A stretch of DNA of 38,091 nt from Bacillus sanguinis. Its GTDB lineage: Bacteria; Bacillota; Bacilli; Bacillales; Bacillaceae_G. Made by a program: the position numbers and the translations under genes. Positions within the stretch are counted from its first letter, which is position 1; every line of letters starts with the position of its first letter. Where the stretch lies: positions 1-38,091 of the forward strand of contig NZ_BOQB01000006.1 of NCBI RefSeq assembly GCF_018332475.1, in the 5' to 3' direction. The notes beneath the pieces were generated by a model. That model did no database searches, was not told the origin of the DNA, and saw only the letters and a program-made list of their open reading frames with translations. Below, piece after piece: positions 19,017 through 28,828 of this stretch.

Positions 19017-19613
19017 ATGAATATTGGAAGTTTTCGCTTACCTTTTTTCGAAAAAGAAACTCAAAATGTTATGCACCAAGATTTAGAAGCCTCCGAGACA
19101 ATTAGTAACTTCTTACTTTCCCATATCCCTATTAAAACCTATATACCAATTATTCTCGTTTGTATCGGAACAGATCGTTCTACAGGTGATGCACTCGGTC
19201 CATTAGTTGGTACAAAACTGGAACAAGTAGGAATTACAAACTTCCAAGTGTTCGGCACACTAGATGAACCAGTACATGCGTTAAATTTAGAAGAAAAAAT
19301 TCAGAATATACAGAAAGATAATCCTACTTCATTTATAATTGCGGTTGATGCCTGTTTAGGAAAGTCTCAAAGTATCGGTTCCATCACTACCGGAATGGGG
19401 CCTAGTAAACCTGGAGCTGCGATGAACAAGAAATTACCTGCAGTTGGTGATTTACATATTCATGGCATCGTAAACCTAAACGGGTTTATGGAGTTTTTCG
19501 TCCTACAAAATACAAGATTAAGTTTAGTCATGAAAATGGCTGATGTAATTGCACAAAGTATAAAAGAAACAGACCAAAAATTATCTGTATTAAAAAAAGC
19601 AAACCATCTATAA
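19017..19613 (+). CDS. yyaC: Spore protease YyaC family protein
   Basis: 198 aa. CIGTDRSTGDALGPLVG (about residues 50-66), VDACLG and the PGAAMNKKLPAVGDLHIHGIVN stretch mark the YyaC family, related in fold to the germination protease GPR. YyaC is expressed in sporulating Bacillus; its substrate is not established to my knowledge. ATG start with AAAAGGATGGG upstream. It is the only protein gene in the window transcribed toward the origin on its arm, and it converges with spo0J over a shared terminator that begins inside its last codons. Confidence 0.88.
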   Translation: MNIGSFRLPFFEKETQNVMHQDLEASETISNFLLSHIPIKTYIPIILVCIGTDRSTGDALGPLVGTKLEQVGITNFQVFGTLDEPVHALNLEEKIQNIQKDNPTSFIIAVDACLGKSQSIGSITTGMGPSKPGAAMNKKLPAVGDLHIHGIVNLNGFMEFFVLQNTRLSLVMKMADVIAQSIKETDQKLSVLKKANHL

Positions 19614-19635
19614 ATAATAAGATGGTTTGCTTTTT
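19592..19635. terminator. Bidirectional terminator between yyaC and spo0J
   Basis: AAAGCAAACCATCT (19596-19609) pairs perfectly with 19620-19633, with A and T tracts on both sides. The yyaC stop codon is in the loop and the spo0J stop lies at its right edge. Confidence 0.85.
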
Positions 19636-20485
19636 AGTTTTTCTCTGCTAATAATTCTAAAATACGATTTAAATCTTCTTTATTAAAAAATTCAATTTCG
19701 ATTTTACCTTTTTCTTTTTTCGTTTCTTTAATTTTCACATCTGTGCCAAACTTTTCCCTTAGGAACGTTTCGCGTTCTACAAAAAATATGTTTCTCTCTT
19801 TTTTCACTTGTTTTGTTTCACGTGAAACGCGTTGGTTAATCTCCTGAACAATTTTCTCTAACTGACGAACGTTTAATCCTTCTTTTTCAATTCGTTTTAA
19901 TAAAGATTTCAATTGTTCTTCATCTTTTATTGTAAGCAAAGTTCTCCCATGAGCCATTGAAAGTTGACCATTTGCAATCATATCTTGCACAAAAGAAGGG
20001 AGGCTTAATAACCGCGTATAATTTGCAATGTAAGGTCTGCTCTTACCAAGACGTTTTGCTAATTGTTCTTGTGTTACATTTAGCTCATTCATTAACATTT
20101 GATATGCCATTGCTTCTTCCATTGGATTTAAATCTTCTCGTTGTAAGTTTTCAAGCAATGCAAACTCCATCATTTGCTGTTCATTTAATTGTCTTACAAC
20201 AGCTGGTACCTTTTCGAGCCCCGCCTCTTTGGCAGCACGATATCTTCTTTCACCTGCAACAATTTCATATCCTTTAATACTCTTTCTAGCAATTAACGGT
20301 TGCAATATGCCGTGTTCTTTAATAGAAGCCGATAATTCTTGAATTGCCTCTTTATTAAAGTGTTTACGTGGTTGATATGGATTCGGTCTTAATTCAGTTA
20401 TCGTAATCTCCTGAATTGTCTCTTCTTCTTTCACATCTAAATCAGGAAAAAACACATTGATTCCTCTTCCTAATCCTTTAGCCAC
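19634..20485 (-). CDS. spo0J: Spo0J / ParB chromosome-partitioning protein
   Basis: 283 aa from GTG 20483-20485 ([10 protein letters not shown]), overlapping the soj stop by eight bases, with GAGGAAG upstream; the open frame extends two codons more to a TTG. N-terminal tail contacts Soj. CTPase domain: [28 protein letters not shown] and [13 protein letters not shown] (residues about 75-90). Central helix-turn-helix domain: [27 protein letters not shown]-terminal dimer domain ends the protein. It binds parS, loads SMC and, with Soj, tunes DnaA. A near-perfect parS lies inside its own gene. Confidence 0.97.
   Translation of the reverse strand: MAKGLGRGINVFFPDLDVKEEETIQEITITELRPNPYQPRKHFNKEAIQELSASIKEHGILQPLIARKSIKGYEIVAGERRYRAAKEAGLEKVPAVVRQLNEQQMMEFALLENLQREDLNPMEEAMAYQMLMNELNVTQEQLAKRLGKSRPYIANYTRLLSLPSFVQDMIANGQLSMAHGRTLLTIKDEEQLKSLLKRIEKEGLNVRQLEKIVQEINQRVSRETKQVKKERNIFFVERETFLREKFGTDVKIKETKKEKGKIEIEFFNKEDLNRILELLAEKN
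19814..19829. other. parS site inside spo0J
   Basis: TGTTTCACGTGAAACG matches the parS consensus TGTTTCACGTGAAACA at 15 of 16 positions. A parS inside spo0J is also known in B. subtilis. It encodes Val-Ser-Arg-Glu-Thr on the gene strand. Confidence 0.92.
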
Positions 20486-21239
20486 CTGCAATCACTTCCT
20501 CTGCTAAATCTATATATACTTCTGCCCCTCTTGATTTAGCGTCATACTGCATAATTGGTTTCCCATGACTTGGCGCTTCACTTAAACGAACATTACGAGG
20601 AATAATCGAACGGTATACTTTATCCCTAAAGTATTTTTTCACTTCATCTATAACCTGAATCCCTAAATTTGTACGGGCATCCAACATTGTTAGCAATACA
20701 CCTTGAATTGCTAGATTTTTATTTAAGTGCTTTTGCACAAGTCGAACGGTATTTAATAGCTGACTTAATCCTTCTAGTGCGTAATATTCGCATTGAACAG
20801 GAATAATAACAGAATCTGCTGCGGTCAATGCATTAATCGTTAATAACCCTAAGGACGGGGGACAGTCGATAATAATATAGTCATATTCATCACGAACTGG
20901 CTGTAATGCCCTTTGTAAACGTACTTCCCGGGAAATAGTCGGTACCAATTCAATTTCAGCACCTGCCAATTGAATTGTAGCGGGTAGAACATCTAAGTTT
21001 TCAGTTGCGGTTTTACGTATAACCCCTTGAACATCTGCATCTTCCACGAGAACATTGTAAATACATTGATCTAATTCGGCTTTTTCAATTCCCACACCAG
21101 TCGTTGCATTTCCTTGAGCGTCAATATCTACAAGAAGGACCTTTTTACCTACTTGTGCCAATCCAGCCCCTAAATTAACGGATGTTGTTGTTTTCCCAAC
21201 GCCACCTTTTTGATTGGCAATAGCAATGATTTTTCCCAT
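20478..21239 (-). CDS. soj: Soj / ParA ATPase
   Basis: 253 aa from ATG 21237-21239 with AGGTG five bases upstream. Deviant Walker A KGGVGKTT (residues 10-17) with both lysines, Walker A' [10 protein letters not shown] and Walker [12 protein letters not shown]. Soj cycles between monomer and DNA-bound ATP dimer; the monomer inhibits and the dimer stimulates DnaA, with Spo0J driving ATP hydrolysis. It overlaps spo0J. A Noc-site-like palindrome lies in the gene at 20922-20937. The 189-base gap to noc holds the noc terminator and an extended -10-like TGTTACAAT near 21294 that may serve soj. Confidence 0.97.
   Translation of the reverse strand: MGKIIAIANQKGGVGKTTTSVNLGAGLAQVGKKVLLVDIDAQGNATTGVGIEKAELDQCIYNVLVEDADVQGVIRKTATENLDVLPATIQLAGAEIELVPTISREVRLQRALQPVRDEYDYIIIDCPPSLGLLTINALTAADSVIIPVQCEYYALEGLSQLLNTVRLVQKHLNKNLAIQGVLLTMLDARTNLGIQVIDEVKKYFRDKVYRSIIPRNVRLSEAPSHGKPIMQYDAKSRGAEVYIDLAEEVIAGG
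20922..20937. other. Candidate Noc-binding site (NBS) inside soj
   Basis: TACTTCCCGGGAAATA matches the B. subtilis Noc-binding consensus TATTTCCCGGGAAATA, as I recall it, at 15 of 16 positions. It is palindromic apart from that base. Confidence 0.7.
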
Positions 21240-21387
21240 GATGTCACCTACTTTCAACCTTTCTATCTTATTCTAGTAACAATTACGTTTATTGTAACAT
21301 GAAATAAAAGTTTTTCTTTTACGTCCTTATTAAACTTCAAAATTTATTTCTAAACTCCTTCTTCATCTAACAAGAAAATATAGTAAA

Positions 21388-21416
21388 AGAGACCTATCCA
21401 ATAGGATAAGGTCTCT
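21388..21416 (-). terminator. noc terminator
   Basis: AGAGACC-TATCC, a four-base loop and GGATA-A-GGTCTCT form a 12-bp stem with one bulge, 13 bases after the noc stop; the T tract (TTTTACTAT) is short. Confidence 0.7.
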
Positions 21417-21428
21417 AACACACCATTA

Positions 21429-22301
21429 TTATTTTTTCTTCGGAATTTTAATTGTAATTTGATAGTACTCATCAAATTCTTCTTCCTCAGAATTAACATT
21501 TAAACCACTGTCAGCAACCATTTGTAATGACTGCCTAATTGTATTCATGGCAATTCTCGTATCTCGACTTACTGCTTTTTGCTTTGCCTTACGCTTCGGT
21601 TTTGCTTCCTCTAGTAATTTCGCAATTCGTTCCTCTGTTTGCTTTACATTCAGTTGTTTCTCTACAATTTCCTGTAAAACCTTCAGTTGTAATTCTTCAT
21701 TCTTTAAAGGAATGAGTGCGCGGGCATGGCGTTCTGTAATGCTTTTTTCTAATAACGCACTTTTTATTTCTTCAGGCAACTTTAACAATCGCAACTTATT
21801 TGCGATTGTAGATTGTCCTTTTCCAAGTCGTTGTGCCAATGCTTCTTGTGTTAAATTATGTAACTCAATTAGCTTTTGATATGCCACAGCTTCCTCGATT
21901 GCTGTTAGTTCCTCACGTTGCAAGTTTTCAATTAAAGCCACAGAAGCTGTCTCTGTATCATTTAAGTTCTTTATAATCGCAGGAACCTTTTCCCACCCTA
22001 ACTTTGTTGCTGCACGGAAACGTCTTTCCCCAGCAATAATCTCGTACTTATCATCCTCATATTGTCTCACAACAATTGGCTGAATAAGTCCATGTGTACG
22101 AATCGTTAATGCTAGCTCCTCAATACGCGCATCATCAAAAACTGTTCGTGGTTGATAACGGTTAGGGGTAATATTTACTATCGGAATTTCTTGTATTTCT
22201 TCATATACCTTTTTATCTATTTCTTCATGGCTTTCGTCTTGTAATTCGAATTCGCTCTCTTTATCTCCAAAGCCAAATAAACGAGAAAACGTATTTTTCA
22301 T
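21429..22301 (-). CDS. noc: Nucleoid occlusion protein Noc
   Basis: 290 aa ParB-like CTPase, paralog of Spo0J. The N terminus [12 protein letters not shown] is amphipathic, as in the membrane-targeting helix of B. subtilis Noc. ParB domain: [29 protein letters not shown] and [13 protein letters not shown] (about residues 92-104). Helix-turn-helix: [27 protein letters not shown]. Noc binds its own sites over the chromosome and blocks Z-ring assembly over the nucleoid. ATG start after AAGGTGGTGG. It lies 105 bases downstream of rsmG, with a palindrome in the gap. Confidence 0.95.
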   Translation of the reverse strand: MKNTFSRLFGFGDKESEFELQDESHEEIDKKVYEEIQEIPIVNITPNRYQPRTVFDDARIEELALTIRTHGLIQPIVVRQYEDDKYEIIAGERRFRAATKLGWEKVPAIIKNLNDTETASVALIENLQREELTAIEEAVAYQKLIELHNLTQEALAQRLGKGQSTIANKLRLLKLPEEIKSALLEKSITERHARALIPLKNEELQLKVLQEIVEKQLNVKQTEERIAKLLEEAKPKRKAKQKAVSRDTRIAMNTIRQSLQMVADSGLNVNSEEEEFDEYYQITIKIPKKK

Positions 22302-22343
22302 ACATATTCCACCACCTTTTAGGCCTATTGACTATTCTCCATA

Positions 22344-22365
22344 AAATGTTTCCTATGAAACATTT
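22344..22365. promoter_or_regulatory. Palindrome upstream of noc
   Basis: AAATGTTTC-CTAT-GAAACATTT, perfect 9-bp arms, 43 bases before the noc start. The outer part of its 16-mer core (TGTTTC...GAAACA) equals parS, but the central four bases are CTAT instead of ACGT. It could be a regulatory operator, a diverged ParB/Noc site or an RNA hairpin ending rsmG; there is no real T tract. Confidence 0.6.
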
Positions 22366-22406
22366 ACGTTTTCATTTATATAATTTAATCTTACGTCTAA
22401 TAAGAT

Positions 22407-23126
22407 TTATTTTTCAATAGGTAATTTATTGGGTGTTCCCGGTTTGCGTGGATATTTCTTTGGTGTCTTGCGCTTTTTCTCGATTAATAAAATATTACGT
22501 TCACTTTCTTCAAACGGTAATTGGAACGTAGACATTTCTTTTAAATTCCCGCCTAGCACCTCTAAAGCATACTTGCCATTTTCAATTTCTTCGTTTGCCG
22601 CGGCACCTTTCATTGCAATGAATGTTCCTCCAACTTTTACAAGTGGTAAACATAGCTCACTTAATACTGAAAGACGCGCAACCGCCCGTGCCATTACAAT
22701 ATCGTACGATTCACGTACACCTTCTTTTTTCCCAAATGTTTCAGCACGATCATGACAAAACGCAACGTCACTTAATTCCAACTTTTGTGCTAAATGATTT
22801 AAGAAATTAATACGTTTTTGCAATGAGTCTACAATTGTCACTTTTAAGTGCGGGAAACAGATTTTTAAAGGAATGCTTGGGAATCCAGCTCCTGCACCAA
22901 CATCACAAATTGAGAATGGTTTTGAAAAATCATAATAAAAAGCAGCTGTAATGGAATCAAAAAAGTGTTTTAAATATACTTCCTCTTTCTCCGTAATAGC
23001 CGTTAAGTTCATTTTTTCATTCCACTCTACTAATGTTTCGAAGTAGATTTCGAACTGCTCTAACTGTCTAGAAGAGAGGGTAATACCCTTCTCTTCTAGC
23101 ATAGATTGAAATTGTTCTATGTTCAT
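22407..23126 (-). CDS. rsmG: 16S rRNA (guanine527-N7)-methyltransferase RsmG (GidB)
   Basis: 239 aa. SAM-binding motif [16 protein letters not shown] (about residues 73-88), [15 protein letters not shown], and [27 protein letters not shown]. It methylates G527 in the 530 loop of 16S rRNA; loss gives low-level streptomycin resistance in other bacteria. ATG start after AAGGAGA. It follows mnmG by 21 bases in the conserved mnmE-mnmG-rsmG-noc order. Confidence 0.97.
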   Translation of the reverse strand: MNIEQFQSMLEEKGITLSSRQLEQFEIYFETLVEWNEKMNLTAITEKEEVYLKHFFDSITAAFYYDFSKPFSICDVGAGAGFPSIPLKICFPHLKVTIVDSLQKRINFLNHLAQKLELSDVAFCHDRAETFGKKEGVRESYDIVMARAVARLSVLSELCLPLVKVGGTFIAMKGAAANEEIENGKYALEVLGGNLKEMSTFQLPFEESERNILLIEKKRKTPKKYPRKPGTPNKLPIEK

Positions 23127-23147
23127 CTAACAATATCTCCTTACTAT

Positions 23148-25037
23148 TTATTGGTTCGATACTCGCGCAATTTTTCCTTGTTCGATATACACAAGTAAAA
23201 TGGAAATATCCGCTGGATTTACACCAGAAATACGTGAAGCCTGCCCCATTGATAGCGGACGAACATCTTTCAATTTCTGTCTAGCTTCAGAGGCAAGACT
23301 AGAAATCGCATCATAATCAATATCCTCAGGAATTTTTTTATTTTCCATTTTCTTCATACGCTCTACTTGCTGTAAAGATTTTTCAATATATCCCTCGTAC
23401 TTAATCTGGATTTCAACTTGTTCTGTCACTTCATCACTTAATTCTACTTCACTTGGTACTAAAAGATGAATATGCTCATATGTCATCTCTGGACGACGTA
23501 ATAAGTCACTTGCACGTATTCCATCTTTCAATTCACTTCCGCCAATACTACGAATTAATTCTTGAACTTCAGGACGTGGCTTAATAATGATGCTGCCTAA
23601 ACGTTCTTTTTCCTGTTCAATTTGTAATTTTTTATTTGTAAATCGCTCATAGCGCTCTTCTTTAATTAATCCAATTTCACGACCAACTTCAGTTAAACGA
23701 AGATCAGCATTATCATGGCGTAATAATAAACGATATTCGGCACGAGACGTTAATAAACGATATGGTTCATTTGTACCTTTTGTTACAAGATCATCAATTA
23801 AGACACCAATATAAGCATCCTCGCGACCTAAAATAACTTCTTTTTTACCTAAAGAACGACATGCTGCATTAATTCCGGCCATAAGCCCTTGTCCTGCCGC
23901 CTCTTCGTAACCAGAAGTTCCGTTAATCTGTCCTGCTGTATATAAATTTTTAATCTTTTTTGTTTCAAGTGTTGGCCATAGTTGTGTTGGCACAATCGCA
24001 TCATATTCAATCGCATAACCTGTACGCATCATTTCAACGTTTTCTAGACCAGGGATTGTTCTAAGCATATCACGCTGCACATCTTCTGGTAAGCTTGTGG
24101 ATAAACCTTGTACATACACTTCTTGTGTATTACGTCCTTCTGGCTCTAAGAAAATTTGATGACGTGGTTTATCATTAAACCTTACTACTTTGTCTTCAAT
24201 TGAAGGACAATATCTAGGTCCTGTTCCCTTAATCATACCAGAATACATAGCTGAACGATGCAGGTTTTCATCTATTAAACGATGGGTTTCCGTACTTGTA
24301 TACGTCAACCAACATGGAATTTGATCCATAATAAACTTTGTCGTTTCAAAAGAGAAAGCTCGTGGTTTATCATCACCTGGCTGAATTTCTGTTTTGCTGT
24401 AATCAATTGTATTACTATTGACACGCGGAGGTGTACCTGTTTTAAATCTAACAAGATCAAATCCAAGTTCCTCTAAATGTTCTGATAAGGTAATAGACGG
24501 TTGTTGATTATTCGGACCGCTCGAATATTTTAAATCTCCCATAATAATCTCACCGCGTAAAAACGTTCCAGTCGTAATTACAACTGTTTTTGCTGTATAT
24601 TCAGCACCAGCTTGCGTAATTACCCCTTTACATTCGCCATCTTCAACGATTAAACGCTCTACCATTCCTTGGAACAACGTTAAGTTTGGTGTTTCTTCAA
24701 TTGTTTTCTTTAATTCATGTTGGTAAGAGAACTTATCTGCTTGTGCCCGAAGTGCGCGTACAGCTGGTCCTTTACCCGTATTTAACATACGCATTTGAAT
24801 ATGCGTTTTATCAATGTTGCGTCCCATTTCTCCGCCTAATGCATCGATTTCACGAACAACAATCCCTTTTGCTGGTCCACCAACAGAAGGGTTACATGGC
24901 ATAAACGCTACCATATCTAAATTAATTGTTAACATTAATGTGTTGGAGCCCATTCGTGCTGCCGCAAGACCAGCTTCGCATCCTGCATGACCTGCACCGA
25001 TTACTATGACATCGTATGAACCGGCATTGTATCCCAT
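23148..25037 (-). CDS. mnmG: tRNA uridine-34 carboxymethylaminomethyl modification enzyme MnmG (GidA)
   Basis: 629 aa, full length. FAD-binding [10 protein letters not shown] (residues 13-22) at the N terminus, [18 protein letters not shown], and the C-terminal helical domain with [13 protein letters not shown] and [18 protein letters not shown] that contacts MnmE and tRNA. With MnmE it makes cmnm5U34 in tRNAs reading split codon boxes, using FAD, folate and glycine. ATG after AGGAGG. One perfect DnaA box (24096-24104) lies in the gene. Confidence 0.98.
   Translation of the reverse strand: MGYNAGSYDVIVIGAGHAGCEAGLAAARMGSNTLMLTINLDMVAFMPCNPSVGGPAKGIVVREIDALGGEMGRNIDKTHIQMRMLNTGKGPAVRALRAQADKFSYQHELKKTIEETPNLTLFQGMVERLIVEDGECKGVITQAGAEYTAKTVVITTGTFLRGEIIMGDLKYSSGPNNQQPSITLSEHLEELGFDLVRFKTGTPPRVNSNTIDYSKTEIQPGDDKPRAFSFETTKFIMDQIPCWLTYTSTETHRLIDENLHRSAMYSGMIKGTGPRYCPSIEDKVVRFNDKPRHQIFLEPEGRNTQEVYVQGLSTSLPEDVQRDMLRTIPGLENVEMMRTGYAIEYDAIVPTQLWPTLETKKIKNLYTAGQINGTSGYEEAAGQGLMAGINAACRSLGKKEVILGREDAYIGVLIDDLVTKGTNEPYRLLTSRAEYRLLLRHDNADLRLTEVGREIGLIKEERYERFTNKKLQIEQEKERLGSIIIKPRPEVQELIRSIGGSELKDGIRASDLLRRPEMTYEHIHLLVPSEVELSDEVTEQVEIQIKYEGYIEKSLQQVERMKKMENKKIPEDIDYDAISSLASEARQKLKDVRPLSMGQASRISGVNPADISILLVYIEQGKIARVSNQ
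24096..24104 (-). promoter_or_regulatory. Isolated DnaA box inside mnmG
   Basis: TGTGGATAA is a perfect inverted match to TTATCCACA, about 5 kb from the main array. A single 9-mer can occur by chance. Confidence 0.4.
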
Positions 25038-25083
25038 TGTTTATTCCTCCTAATAATCTCTATCTTTCTAAAACATCACTATA

Positions 25084-26460
25084 TTATTTTCCTAAACAAA
25101 ATTGAGAGAACAACTGGTCAATTAAGCTTTCATGGACGGTATCACCAGTAATTTCACCAAGTATTTCCCACGTTCTTGTTAAATCAATTTGCACCATATC
25201 AATTGGAACACCATTTTCTATCGCCTCAATTGCATCTCCAATTGTTTTTCCTGCTTGTGTTAATAATCCAATATGTCTCGCGTTAGAAACATATGTCACA
25301 TCTGCAGAATCAATTGCTCCTTCAAAGAATAAATCAGCTATCGCCTTTTCAAGTTCATCTATTCCTTGTTCCTCAATTAACGATGTCGTAATAACACGAT
25401 TTCCCGCTGCCAATTCTGTAACACGTTCCATATTGATTACTTGCGGTAAATCTGTCTTATTTACAATAACAATGAAGTCTTTTCCTTGTACGGCACGGAA
25501 TAGCTCTTCATCCTCATTCGTTAAAGCTTCGCTATAATTAACGACAACTAACACTAAATCTGCTTGGCTCATCATTTCTTTCGAACGCTCTACACCAATT
25601 CGTTCAACAACATCTTCTGTTTCGCGAATCCCGGCTGTATCTATAAGTTTAAGTGGTACACCACGCACACTAACGTACTCTTCAATAACATCACGAGTTG
25701 TTCCTGCAATGTCAGTTACAATTGCCTTTTTCTCCTGAACGAGACTATTTAATAGCGATGACTTCCCAACGTTAGGTCTACCGATGATTGCAGTAGCAAT
25801 ACCTTCACGTAAAATTTTTCCTTGCTTCGATGTTTCTAATATTTTTGCAATTTCAGCACGGACATGTGTAGCTTTCTCAATTAAAATATTATGTGTCATT
25901 TCTTCCACATCATCATATTCTGGGTAATCTATGTTTACCTCGACATGGGCTAACGTTTCTAATATGTCCTGACGTAGACGGCCGATTAATTTAGATAATC
26001 GTCCTTCCATTTGATTAATTGCTACATTCATTGCACGATCTGTTTTTGCACGAATTAAGTCCATAACAGCTTCTGCTTGTGATAAATCAATACGGCCATT
26101 TAAAAAAGCACGTTTCGTAAATTCACCAGGCTCCGCTAATCGTACTCCTTGCGCTAAAATAAGCTGCAATACTTTATTTACCGAAACAAGTCCACCGTGA
26201 CAGTTAATTTCTACTATATTTTCACGTGTAAAAGTCCTTGGTGCACGCAGAATAGACACCATCACTTCTTCAATAACCTGATTTGTATCTAAATCAACAA
26301 TATGACCATAATGAATTGTGTGAGAAGGAACCTCTGTTAAATCCTTCCCTTTAAAAATACGATTAACTTTTTCAACCGCATCATCCCCACTTACTCGAAC
26401 AATGGCAATTGCACCCTCTCCAAGCGCTGTGGAAATCGCGGCAATTGTATCAAATTCCAT
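25084..26460 (-). CDS. mnmE: tRNA modification GTPase MnmE (TrmE)
   Basis: 458 aa. N-terminal folate-binding domain ([26 protein letters not shown]), helical domain, then the G domain about residues 220-375: GRPNVGKSS (227-235), switch [16 protein letters not shown] and NKTD. The C terminus ends FCLGK with the conserved Cys. Partner of MnmG. ATG start after GAGGTGAAAGG. It heads the mnmE-mnmG-rsmG-noc run. Confidence 0.98.
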   Translation of the reverse strand: MEFDTIAAISTALGEGAIAIVRVSGDDAVEKVNRIFKGKDLTEVPSHTIHYGHIVDLDTNQVIEEVMVSILRAPRTFTRENIVEINCHGGLVSVNKVLQLILAQGVRLAEPGEFTKRAFLNGRIDLSQAEAVMDLIRAKTDRAMNVAINQMEGRLSKLIGRLRQDILETLAHVEVNIDYPEYDDVEEMTHNILIEKATHVRAEIAKILETSKQGKILREGIATAIIGRPNVGKSSLLNSLVQEKKAIVTDIAGTTRDVIEEYVSVRGVPLKLIDTAGIRETEDVVERIGVERSKEMMSQADLVLVVVNYSEALTNEDEELFRAVQGKDFIVIVNKTDLPQVINMERVTELAAGNRVITTSLIEEQGIDELEKAIADLFFEGAIDSADVTYVSNARHIGLLTQAGKTIGDAIEAIENGVPIDMVQIDLTRTWEILGEITGDTVHESLIDQLFSQFCLGK

Positions 26461-26586
26461 GTCCTTTCACCTCACTTGCTTATTTATCTCTATTTCAACA
26501 TGATTATTTTCTTCACTAAATTATTAGAATACCATAACGAACCTATCTACAAAAGAATAATAACTCATTTTATTATGTCCTCATGT

Positions 26587-26631
26587 AAAAAACACTAAAC
26601 TTATTCACAGTGGATAAGTTTAGTGTTTTTT
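26587..26631. terminator. Long hairpin terminator between jag and mnmE, with DnaA-like boxes
   Basis: An 18-bp perfect stem (26587-26604 with 26614-26631) with a nine-base loop and A and T tracts on the two sides, able to terminate in either direction. TTATTCACA (26601-26609) and the inverted AGTGGATAA (26609-26617), each one mismatch from a DnaA box, occupy the stem top and loop. Confidence 0.8.
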
Positions 26632-26642
26632 AGTTATCCACA
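26601..26642. promoter_or_regulatory. DnaA-box group between jag and mnmE
   Basis: One perfect TTATCCACA (26634-26642) with two one-mismatch boxes (26601-26609 and inverted 26609-26617) within 42 bp, 2.2 kb left of the oriC array. Confidence 0.6.
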
Positions 26643-26656
26643 CCTATTTTCCCCTC

Positions 26657-26687
26657 AAAAAAACCGGTACTCAATTGAGTAACCGGT
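26657..26687 (-). terminator. jag terminator
   Basis: Read leftward, ACCGGTTACTC, an AATT loop and GAGTACCGGT (one bulge) are followed by seven T residues. The stem touches the jag stop codon. With the 26587-26631 hairpin this gives two terminators in tandem. Confidence 0.85.
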
Positions 26688-27304
26688 CACTTGGAAGATA
26701 TTACAACATGTCGATGTGGTTCTTTTCCTTCAGAAGTTGTAATGATATTTTTATGATTAGATAATGCTTGGTGGATAATCTTTCGTTCAAAAGATGGCAT
26801 AGGCTCCAATACAACCCTTTTTTTCGTACTTACTACTTGTTTGGCTAATCGATAAGAAAGTGCTTCTAATGTACCTTTTCTTTTACTACGATAATTTTCA
26901 GCATCTAGTGTGATACCAATATACTGCTTCGTATTACGATTTGCCACAAGTTTTGTTAAATACTGCAAAGAATTCAAGGTGTTCCCTCTTTTACCAATCA
27001 AAACACCTATATTTTCGCCAGAAATTGTAAATTCAACTTCGCGTCCTTTTACAATTTTACTAATCTCAGCTTCCACACCCATATCGTGAATAACATTTTT
27101 TAAATATTCTTCACATTCTTGAATCGGATCTTTCTTCAATACAACTTCTACTACTGCAGGTCGATTCCCAAATAAACCTAGGAATCCTCTTTTACCCTCA
27201 TCGATAATATTTATATCTACTCGGTCTTTTGAAACATTTAATTGTCTTAAAGCATCTTGTACTGCCAGCTCGACTGTTTGTCCTTTAGCAGTAATTACAC
27301 TCAC
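26687..27304 (-). CDS. jag: Jag / KhpB RNA-binding protein
   Basis: 205 aa. Jag N-terminal domain ([19 protein letters not shown]), a type II KH domain with [17 protein letters not shown] (about residues 100-116), and a C-terminal R3H domain ([13 protein letters not shown]...HRHVVI). KH and R3H domains bind RNA; in streptococci KhpB with KhpA affects division and cell length. The start is GTG, which overlaps the yidC stop by four bases (GTGA), with GGAGG nine bases upstream. Confidence 0.95.
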   Translation of the reverse strand: MSVITAKGQTVELAVQDALRQLNVSKDRVDINIIDEGKRGFLGLFGNRPAVVEVVLKKDPIQECEEYLKNVIHDMGVEAEISKIVKGREVEFTISGENIGVLIGKRGNTLNSLQYLTKLVANRNTKQYIGITLDAENYRSKRKGTLEALSYRLAKQVVSTKKRVVLEPMPSFERKIIHQALSNHKNIITTSEGKEPHRHVVISSK

Positions 27305-28068
27305 TTGCTTGATCCTCCTGCCTTACTAGCCTTAATTTCTGGCCCCTTGATCAAGTACATTTGAGCGATACCAAAGATATTACCAACAACCCAGTAAAGT
27401 GATAATGCAGCTGGGAAGTTAATTGCAAAGACTAAGATCATGATTGGCATTAACCAAAGCATCATTGCCATTTGCGGATTTTGACCAGCTGTTCCTGCCA
27501 TTGCAAGCTTTTGCTGAATAAATGTTGTAATTGCCGCAACAACCGGTAAGATATAGAACGGATCTGCCTGTCCTAAGTCGAACCATAAGAATGTGTGCTT
27601 ACTAATTTCTGATGTTCTCATAATCGCATGGTAAAACGCGAATAAAATAGGCATCTGAACAAAGATTGGTAAACATCCTGCTAATGGATTTACACCATTT
27701 TTTTGATACAACTGCATCATTTCTTGTTGTAGTTTTTGCTGTGTTGCTTGATCTTTAGAGCTATATTTCTCTTTTAACTTCACCATTTCTGGTTGTAACG
27801 CTTGCATTGCTTTCGTACTCTTCGTTTGTTTAATCATTAATGGTAATAATGCAAAACGAATAATAAGAGTTGTAACAACAATCGCTAAACCGTAATTACT
27901 ACCAAATAAGTTGGCAAAATACGTAATTAACTGAGAAAGCGGGTATACGAAGTATTCGTTCCAAATTCCAGTGCTTTTTGGTGTAATTGGCTGATTTACT
28001 TCACTACAGCCAGCAGTAATCGCCATTAATACAACAACCATGGCTAGTAAACCTAATTTCTTTTTCAA
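27301..28068 (-). CDS. spoIIIJ: Membrane protein insertase YidC1 / SpoIIIJ
   Basis: 255 aa. Lipoprotein signal: basic start, hydrophobic stretch and lipobox ITAGC with lipidated Cys21. Five membrane segments of the YidC/Oxa1 fold follow; Arg71 ([13 protein letters not shown]) is the conserved groove arginine. It inserts membrane proteins and helps fold exported ones; the B. subtilis copy next to jag is SpoIIIJ, needed for sigma-G activation in the forespore. The start codon is TTG with GGAGTAGG upstream. Confidence 0.95.
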   Translation of the reverse strand: MKKKLGLLAMVVVLMAITAGCSEVNQPITPKSTGIWNEYFVYPLSQLITYFANLFGSNYGLAIVVTTLIIRFALLPLMIKQTKSTKAMQALQPEMVKLKEKYSSKDQATQQKLQQEMMQLYQKNGVNPLAGCLPIFVQMPILFAFYHAIMRTSEISKHTFLWFDLGQADPFYILPVVAAITTFIQQKLAMAGTAGQNPQMAMMLWLMPIMILVFAINFPAALSLYWVVGNIFGIAQMYLIKGPEIKASKAGGSSK

Positions 28069-28120
28069 AGCCTACTCCTCCTTGTATCGGTATGTATATA
28101 GTGTAATTCATTTCCTTACG

Positions 28121-28468
28121 CTACTTTTTTATTGTTTTCATACCAGAGCGTTTAAAGACATGAATTAAGCTTTTCTTTAATTCTTCATATGTCATCTCTG
28201 CACAAGGCTTCCTTGCTATTATAACAAAATCTTTTCCAGAATCTATCTCATCTTTTAATTCCGTGATCGACTGGCGAATCATACGTTTAATTCGGTTACG
28301 CACTACTGCATTTCCTATTTTCTTGCTGACAGAAAGACCAATACGAAAGTTTGGCTGCTCTGCCTTATCTAGTTGATAGACAACAAGCTGACGATTAGCA
28401 TTCGATTTTCCTTTTTGAAAAACCGTCTGGAATTCATCATTCTTTTTTATACGATGTTTTTTCTTCAT
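28121..28468 (-). CDS. rnpA: Ribonuclease P protein component
   Basis: 115 aa from ATG 28466-28468 ([13 protein letters not shown]) with AGGAGTG upstream. The RNR signature [15 protein letters not shown] lies at about residues 54-68. It binds the RNase P RNA to process tRNA 5' ends. A strong terminator-like hairpin lies between rpmH and this gene, so rnpA is probably expressed at a fraction of rpmH. Confidence 0.97.
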   Translation of the reverse strand: MKKKHRIKKNDEFQTVFQKGKSNANRQLVVYQLDKAEQPNFRIGLSVSKKIGNAVVRNRIKRMIRQSITELKDEIDSGKDFVIIARKPCAEMTYEELKKSLIHVFKRSGMKTIKK

Positions 28469-28515
28469 ATCAATTGACACTCCTGTAGTTCATCAGCGGA
28501 AATTCACTATTATTA

Positions 28516-28546
28516 GAAAAAAAGACCACTGAACGATCAGTGGTCT
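28516..28546 (-). terminator. rpmH terminator / rnpA attenuator
   Basis: Read leftward, AGACCACTGA, loop TCGT and TCAGTGGTCT are followed by TTTTTTT. The stem overlaps the rpmH stop codon and precedes rnpA. Confidence 0.85.
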
Positions 28547-28679
28547 ACGCAGATAATACTTTTCTTCCTTTACGACGACGAGCTGCTAGCACTTTACGTC
28601 CGTTCGCTGTGCTCATACGGCTGCGGAAACCATGTACTTTGCTGCGCTTACGTTTATTTGGTTGGTAAGTTCTTTTCAT
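28545..28679 (-). CDS. rpmH: 50S ribosomal protein L34
   Basis: 44 aa ([20 protein letters not shown], ending GRKVLSA), extremely basic, the full L34 sequence. ATG 28677-28679 with GGGAGGTG upstream and TAG stop. It is the first gene leftward from oriC, next to a strong promoter, as in nearly all Bacillus. Confidence 0.97.
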   Translation of the reverse strand: MKRTYQPNKRKRSKVHGFRSRMSTANGRKVLAARRRKGRKVLSA

Positions 28680-28725
28680 TATATGACACCTCCCTGAGGA
28701 ATATCTGTTAAAGACAGTCCTATAA

Positions 28726-28755
28726 ATTATAGTTAATCAACTAGGAAAATGTCAA
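28726..28755 (-). promoter_or_regulatory. rpmH promoter
   Basis: Read leftward: perfect -35 TTGACA (28750-28755), 18-bp spacer, perfect -10 TATAAT (28726-28731), 46 bases before rpmH. Confidence 0.8.
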
Positions 28756-28828
28756 TGGTTCTCGAAATTTTCATCAAATATTCATTTTGAACCTATTCAC
28801 ATACTTTTTCACAGAACCTATATTTCCT

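Noticed and set aside
22429-22755. Frame of about 108 codons opposite rsmG
   Set aside because: Shadow of the well-supported rsmG reading frame.
26218-26233. Possible parS in mnmE (ATTTTCACGTGTAAAA)
   Set aside because: Four mismatches from consensus and not symmetric in the outer half.
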